Shown in pieces: positions 6,177-9,837 of a stretch of 9,837 bases of DNA (positions within the stretch are counted from its first letter, which is position 1; every line of letters starts with the position of its first letter). Origin of the DNA: Candidatus Tenderia sp. (lineage in GTDB: Bacteria > Pseudomonadota > Gammaproteobacteria > Tenderiales > Tenderiaceae); NCBI GenBank assembly GCA_030148045.1, contig JASBUE010000031.1, positions 1 to 9,837 on the forward strand, written 5' to 3'. The notes beneath the pieces are model-generated. The model was not told where the DNA came from. It saw only the letters and a program-made list of their open reading frames with translations, and searched no databases. The position numbers were made by a program, and so were the translations under genes.

Positions 6177-8693
6177 GTAGACCTCGATCTGGTCCCCCGG
6201 CTTGACATCATTGTAGTCCTTCACGCCGATCCCGCACTCGGTACCGGCCTTGACCTCGTTGACGTCATCCTTGTAGCGGCGCAGCGATTCCAGCTCGCCC
6301 TCGTAGATCACCACGTTGTCACGCAGCACGCGGATCGGTGCGCTGCGCTTGACCGTGCCGTCCACCACCAGACAGCCGGCAATGGCGCCCAGCTTGGGCG
6401 AACGGAATACATCCTTGACCTCGGCCAGACCGATAATCTCCTCGCGAATCTCGGGCGACAACATGCCGGACATGGCCTGCTTGACGTCGTCGATGATGTC
6501 GTAGATGACGCTGTAATAACGCAGGTCGACATCGTTTTCCTGGGCGGCACGCTTGGCGGCACCGTCGGCACGCACGTTGAAGCCGATCACGATCGCCTGC
6601 GAAGCCAGCGCCAGGTTGATATCGGACTCGGTGATCCCGCCTGCGCCGCTGGCGATGATCTTGACCTTGACCTCGTCGGTGGAGAGCTTGGTCAGAGCGT
6701 CGCGCAAGGCCTCCACACTGCCCTGCACGTCGGCCTTGACCAGCAGGTTGAGGCTGCCCACCTCACCCTCGGCCATCTGCGAGAAGACGTTCTCCAACTT
6801 GGCGGCCTGCTGCTTGGCCAGCTTGACGTCGCGGAACTTGCCCTGACGGAACAAGGCGATCTCGCGCGCCTTGCGCTCTTCGGCCACCACGGTGGCGGTA
6901 TCCCCGGCGTCCGGCGTGCCCGACAGGCCCAGCACCTGGACCGGGATGGAGGGGCCGGCGGACTCCACCGGCTTGCCGGTTTCGTCGAACATGGCGCGCA
7001 CGCGGCCGTACTCCTTGCCCACCAGCAGCACGTCACCCTTGTTCAAGGTGCCGCTCTGAACCAGGATGGTGGCCACGGCACCGCGGCCCTTGTCCAGCGA
7101 GGACTCGACCACGATGCCCGTGGCGGGCCCCTCTTCCACCGCCTTCAGTTCCATCACTTCGGACTGCAGCAGCACGGCGTCGAGCAGTTCGTCGATGCCT
7201 TCACCCGATTTCGCCGAGACGTGGACGAACATGGTATCGCCGCCCCAGGCTTCGGGAATCACCTCGTGGCCGGTCAGTTCCTGCTTGACCCGGTAGGGGT
7301 CGGCCTCCGGCTTGTCAATCTTGTTGACCGCCACGATCAGCGGCACACCGGCCGCCTTGGAGTGCTGGATGGCCTCGATGGTCTGCGGCATGACGCCGTC
7401 GTCGGCGGCTACCACCAGGATGACGATATCCGTCACCTGGGCGCCGCGGGCGCGCATGGCGGTAAAGGCCGCATGGCCCGGCGTATCCAGGAAGGTAACC
7501 ATACCGCGGTCGGTTTCGACGTGGTAGGCACCGATATGCTGGGTAATACCACCCGCTTCGCCGGCGGCCACCTTGGCGCGGCGAATGTAGTCCAGCAGGG
7601 AGGTCTTGCCGTGATCGACATGGCCCATGATGGTCACCACCGGAGCACGCGGCACCTGCTCACCGGCCTGCTCCTCGCTGGTGCTGGCCAGCACCTCGGC
7701 CTCGAGATCGTCCTCGCGCATCAGCTTGGGCGTATGCCCCATCTCCTCGACCACGACAGCGGCGGTCTCTTGATCAATGACCTGGTTGATGGTCACCATG
7801 GAGCCCATGCTCATCATTGCCTTGATCACCTCGGCCGCCTTGACCGACATACGCTGCGCCAGTTCGGCCACCGTAATGGTTTCGGGAATGGTCACCTCGC
7901 GCACAATGGGCATGGTCGGTTTCTGGAAGCCGTGCTGGGTCTCACCGATCACCACCTTACCGATCCTGCTTGTTTTCTTCTTGCGCCGGCCGGATTTGCC
8001 TGCCGATACGTGCAGCTCTTCACGATGACCCTTCTTGCGCTTGCCGCGGCCGCCGAATTCCTCTTCCTCTCCAGCCCCCTTGCCGCGTTTTTTGCCCTTG
8101 ACAGACTCACGCTTGGTCGGCTTGGCCTCGGGCGGCGGCACGGCCCCTTCAGGCACGGGCGGCGCGATAACAGTCGTCTGCGCCTCCTCTTCGGCCTTTC
8201 TGGCAGCCGCTTCCTCAGCCGCCTTTTTGGCGGCCTCGGCTTCCTCTTCCAGGCGGCGCTTCTCTTCCAGGGCCTTGCGCCGGGTCTCTTCCTCGGCGGC
8301 CAACCGTGCCTGCTCCTCGGCGCGGCGCGCTTCGCTCTCGGCCATCTTGGTTTCGAGTTCGGCCTTTTCGTCCGCCAGGGCGACGCTGCGCTTGACGTAG
8401 GTGCGACGCTTGCGCACCTCGACACTGACCGTCTTCGCCTTACCCGAACCGGTCTGCCTGAGTTCGCTGACGGTTTTACGCTTCAGGGTGATCTTCTTCG
8501 GGCTCGAATTCGCCGCCTCGGTCTGCTCACTGCCCTTACGCAGGTGCTTGAGCAGCTGCATCTTGTCTTTGTCGCTAATCGTGGCATCGGCACCCGGCGG
8601 CACCTCGACACCCGCCTCGCCCAGCTGGGCGAGCAGGCGATCCACAGGAATACCCACTGCTTCCGCCAATTGTTTAACCGTTACTTCTGACAT
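6174..8693 (-). CDS. infB: Translation initiation factor IF-2, lacking the last ten residues through an in-frame amber codon
   Basis: IF2 is the GTPase that brings fMet-tRNA to the 30S subunit and promotes 50S joining. Regions in order: an N-terminal IF2_N-like helical domain (1-50); an IF2-associated basic segment (about 64-102); a Glu/Ala/Lys/Arg-rich likely coiled coil (about 106-171); a Pro-rich then very basic linker (175-245); a second IF2_N domain (about 263-330); the G domain with GHVDHGKT (357-364), DTPGH (403-407), NKID (457-460) and SAK (493-495); then domains II, III and the fMet-tRNA-binding C-terminal beta barrel. The ATG at 8691-8693 has GGAGGG ten bases upstream (8704-8709), and MSEVTVKQLAEAVGIP is a typical start. 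The frame stops at TAG (6174-6176) straight after GDQIEVY. Beyond it the frame continues with RIEVVKTID and a TAA at 6144-6146, the expected IF2 ending, so full length would be 849 rather than 839 residues. It sits between nusA (29 bp gap) and rbfA. Identity is certain; whether the truncation is real is not. Confidence 0.95.
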   Translation of the reverse strand: MSEVTVKQLAEAVGIPVDRLLAQLGEAGVEVPPGADATISDKDKMQLLKHLRKGSEQTEAANSSPKKITLKRKTVSELRQTGSGKAKTVSVEVRKRRTYVKRSVALADEKAELETKMAESEARRAEEQARLAAEEETRRKALEEKRRLEEEAEAAKKAAEEAAARKAEEEAQTTVIAPPVPEGAVPPPEAKPTKRESVKGKKRGKGAGEEEEFGGRGKRKKGHREELHVSAGKSGRRKKKTSRIGKVVIGETQHGFQKPTMPIVREVTIPETITVAELAQRMSVKAAEVIKAMMSMGSMVTINQVIDQETAAVVVEEMGHTPKLMREDDLEAEVLASTSEEQAGEQVPRAPVVTIMGHVDHGKTSLLDYIRRAKVAAGEAGGITQHIGAYHVETDRGMVTFLDTPGHAAFTAMRARGAQVTDIVILVVAADDGVMPQTIEAIQHSKAAGVPLIVAVNKIDKPEADPYRVKQELTGHEVIPEAWGGDTMFVHVSAKSGEGIDELLDAVLLQSEVMELKAVEEGPATGIVVESSLDKGRGAVATILVQSGTLNKGDVLLVGKEYGRVRAMFDETGKPVESAGPSIPVQVLGLSGTPDAGDTATVVAEERKAREIALFRQGKFRDVKLAKQQAAKLENVFSQMAEGEVGSLNLLVKADVQGSVEALRDALTKLSTDEVKVKIIASGAGGITESDINLALASQAIVIGFNVRADGAAKRAAQENDVDLRYYSVIYDIIDDVKQAMSGMLSPEIREEIIGLAEVKDVFRSPKLGAIAGCLVVDGTVKRSAPIRVLRDNVVIYEGELESLRRYKDDVNEVKAGTECGIGVKDYNDVKPGDQIEVY

Positions 8694-8722
8694 ATTGTCG
8701 TCACCCTCCAGTCAGCTGTTGA

Positions 8723-9837
8723 TTACCCTTGCTGCTCTTCAGCAAACCAAGGAGCACGAGCTTCCATGATCAATTGACTGGCCCGTTCTGCGTCCAAACC
8801 TTCAATATCACTAATATCATCCAAGGCCTGCTCGGCCAGATCCTCACGCGAGACGATGCCCCTGGCGGCCAGGGCCTGGGCCAGCGATTCATCCATGCCC
8901 TCCAGCTCCAGCAGGTCCGGCTGCGGCTCCGTGCTGCCGTGCTCTTCACCGGCGATGGCGCGCGTCAGCAGCACGTCGCGGGCGCGGTTGCGCAGCTCCT
9001 CGACGATATCCTCATCGAACTCTTCGATTTCGAGCATCTCCTGAACGGGAACATAGGCCACTTCTTCAATCGAGCTGAAGCCTTCCTGCACCAGGATGGA
9101 GGCCACCTCTTCGTCCACATCCAATTGATCCATCAGTAATTGGAGCACGGCGGCGGACTCCTGCTCGCTCTTCTGCTCGGCGTCGGACTCGGTCATCACA
9201 TTCAGTTCCCAACCGGTCAACTGGCTGGCCAAACGGATGTTCTGGCCGCCACGGCCGATGGCCTGGGACAGGTTCTCCTCGCTCACGGCGATATCCATGG
9301 TATGGCTCTCTTCGTCCACCACGATGGACACCACTTCGGCCGGCGACATGGCATTGATCACGAACTGCGCCGGGTTGTCATCGTAAAGAATAATATCGAC
9401 GCGCTCGCCGCCCAGCTCGTTGGACACCGCCTGCACTCGCGAACCGCGCATGCCGACACAGGCACCGACCGGGTCGATGCGCTGATCATTGCTCTTGACG
9501 GCGATCTTGGCGCGCACGCCGGGGTCACGGGCGGCAGATCTGATTTCGATCAAGCCCTCACCCGCCTCGGGCACTTCCAGCTTGAACAATTCGATCAGCA
9601 GTTCCGGCGCGGTGCGACTAACGAACAGCTGCGGACCGCGCGGCTCGGAGCGTACATCGCGCAGGTAACCGCGCACCCGGTCGCCGGGACGCAGCGACTC
9701 GCGCGGAATCATGTCTTCGCGCAGAATGACCTCCTCGGCGTTGCCGCCCAGATCGAGGATCACATTACCGCGATCGACGCGCTTGACCACGCCCATCACC
9801 AGCTCGCCGACCCGGTAGATATAGGCGTCGATCACCT
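8723..9837 (-). CDS. nusA: Transcription termination/antitermination protein NusA, C-terminal three-quarters (cut by window edge)
   Basis: NusA binds RNA polymerase and nascent RNA, modulating pausing, intrinsic termination and antitermination at rRNA operons. The 371 codons touching the window lack the N-terminal RNAP-binding domain, which lies beyond base 9837. The first full codon at the edge is GTG, read internally as Val, not as a start. Numbering from it: S1 domain (about 10-75) including NAEEVILREDMIPRE and RPGDRVRGYL; KH1 with GACVGMRG (124-131); DDNPAQFVINAMSPAEV between the KH motifs; KH2 with AIGRGGQNIRLASQLTGWEL (192-211); then two acidic helix-hairpin-helix repeats, AR1 (about 232-290) and AR2 (about 307-362). 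Paired acidic repeats are typical of gammaproteobacterial NusA, where AR2 contacts the RNAP alpha C-terminal domain. The stop is TAA (8723-8725), 29 bases before infB, and the infB Shine-Dalgarno lies in this gap, so the genes are almost certainly cotranscribed. rimP would be expected upstream. Confidence 0.98.
   Translation of the reverse strand, partial: VIDAYIYRVGELVMGVVKRVDRGNVILDLGGNAEEVILREDMIPRESLRPGDRVRGYLRDVRSEPRGPQLFVSRTAPELLIELFKLEVPEAGEGLIEIRSAARDPGVRAKIAVKSNDQRIDPVGACVGMRGSRVQAVSNELGGERVDIILYDDNPAQFVINAMSPAEVVSIVVDEESHTMDIAVSEENLSQAIGRGGQNIRLASQLTGWELNVMTESDAEQKSEQESAAVLQLLMDQLDVDEEVASILVQEGFSSIEEVAYVPVQEMLEIEEFDEDIVEELRNRARDVLLTRAIAGEEHGSTEPQPDLLELEGMDESLAQALAARGIVSREDLAEQALDDISDIEGLDAERASQLIMEARAPWFAEEQQG

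Noticed and set aside
7949..8425. Repetitive Arg/Pro-rich frame opposite the Glu/Ala/Lys/Arg-rich part of infB, considered as a repeat array
   Set aside because: It is simply another frame of the IF2 coiled-coil segment; no regular DNA repeat unit or spacing is seen.
7221..8690. 489-codon open frame on the plus strand opposite infB
   Set aside because: Long because infB is GC-rich and codon-biased; the His/Gly/Leu-rich product has no recognisable domain, and the minus strand encodes unmistakable IF2.

Overview
This is an ordinary housekeeping region of a bacterial chromosome with one real anomaly. Gene content and order point to a gammaproteobacterium. The minus strand carries nusA-infB-rbfA-truB-rpsO-pnp in the classical order, NusA ends in two acidic repeats, and IF2 has the extended N-terminal region seen in that class. 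The high GC content would suit a Chromatiales/Ectothiorhodospiraceae-like lineage, but that placement is a guess.

Layout. Bases 1-262 (minus) hold the first 87 codons of uvrB (nucleotide excision repair), running off the left edge. A 72-bp AT-rich gap separates it from a divergent plus-strand pair. The first gene is a class I PLP-dependent aminotransferase (probably aspartate aminotransferase, 335-1531). The second, 23 bp downstream, is a small FimT/GspH-type pseudopilin (1555-2100). A hairpin with T-runs on both sides (about 2144-2176) lies between the convergent fimT and pnp and should terminate transcription in both directions.

From there to the right edge everything is on the minus strand. 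In transcription order it is nusA (3' part, 9837-8723), infB (8693-6174), rbfA (6126-5764), truB (5729-4806), rpsO (4684-4415) and pnp (4290-2203). These genes link transcription elongation and antitermination (NusA), translation initiation (IF2), 30S maturation (RbfA), tRNA pseudouridylation (TruB), ribosomal protein S15 and RNA decay (PNPase). The rpsO and pnp leaders each contain inverted repeats, as expected where S15 and PNPase are controlled after transcription.

The main anomaly is in infB. The frame ends at an amber codon (6174-6176), but the same frame continues for nine sense codons to a TAA at 6144-6146 and encodes what looks like the normal IF2 C-terminus. This is best read as a nonsense substitution of one sense codon, or a sequencing error, removing the last ten residues of an essential factor. 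No mobile element, CRISPR array, tRNA/rRNA gene or unknown multi-gene system is visible, and no stretch longer than 124 bp lacks a gene.
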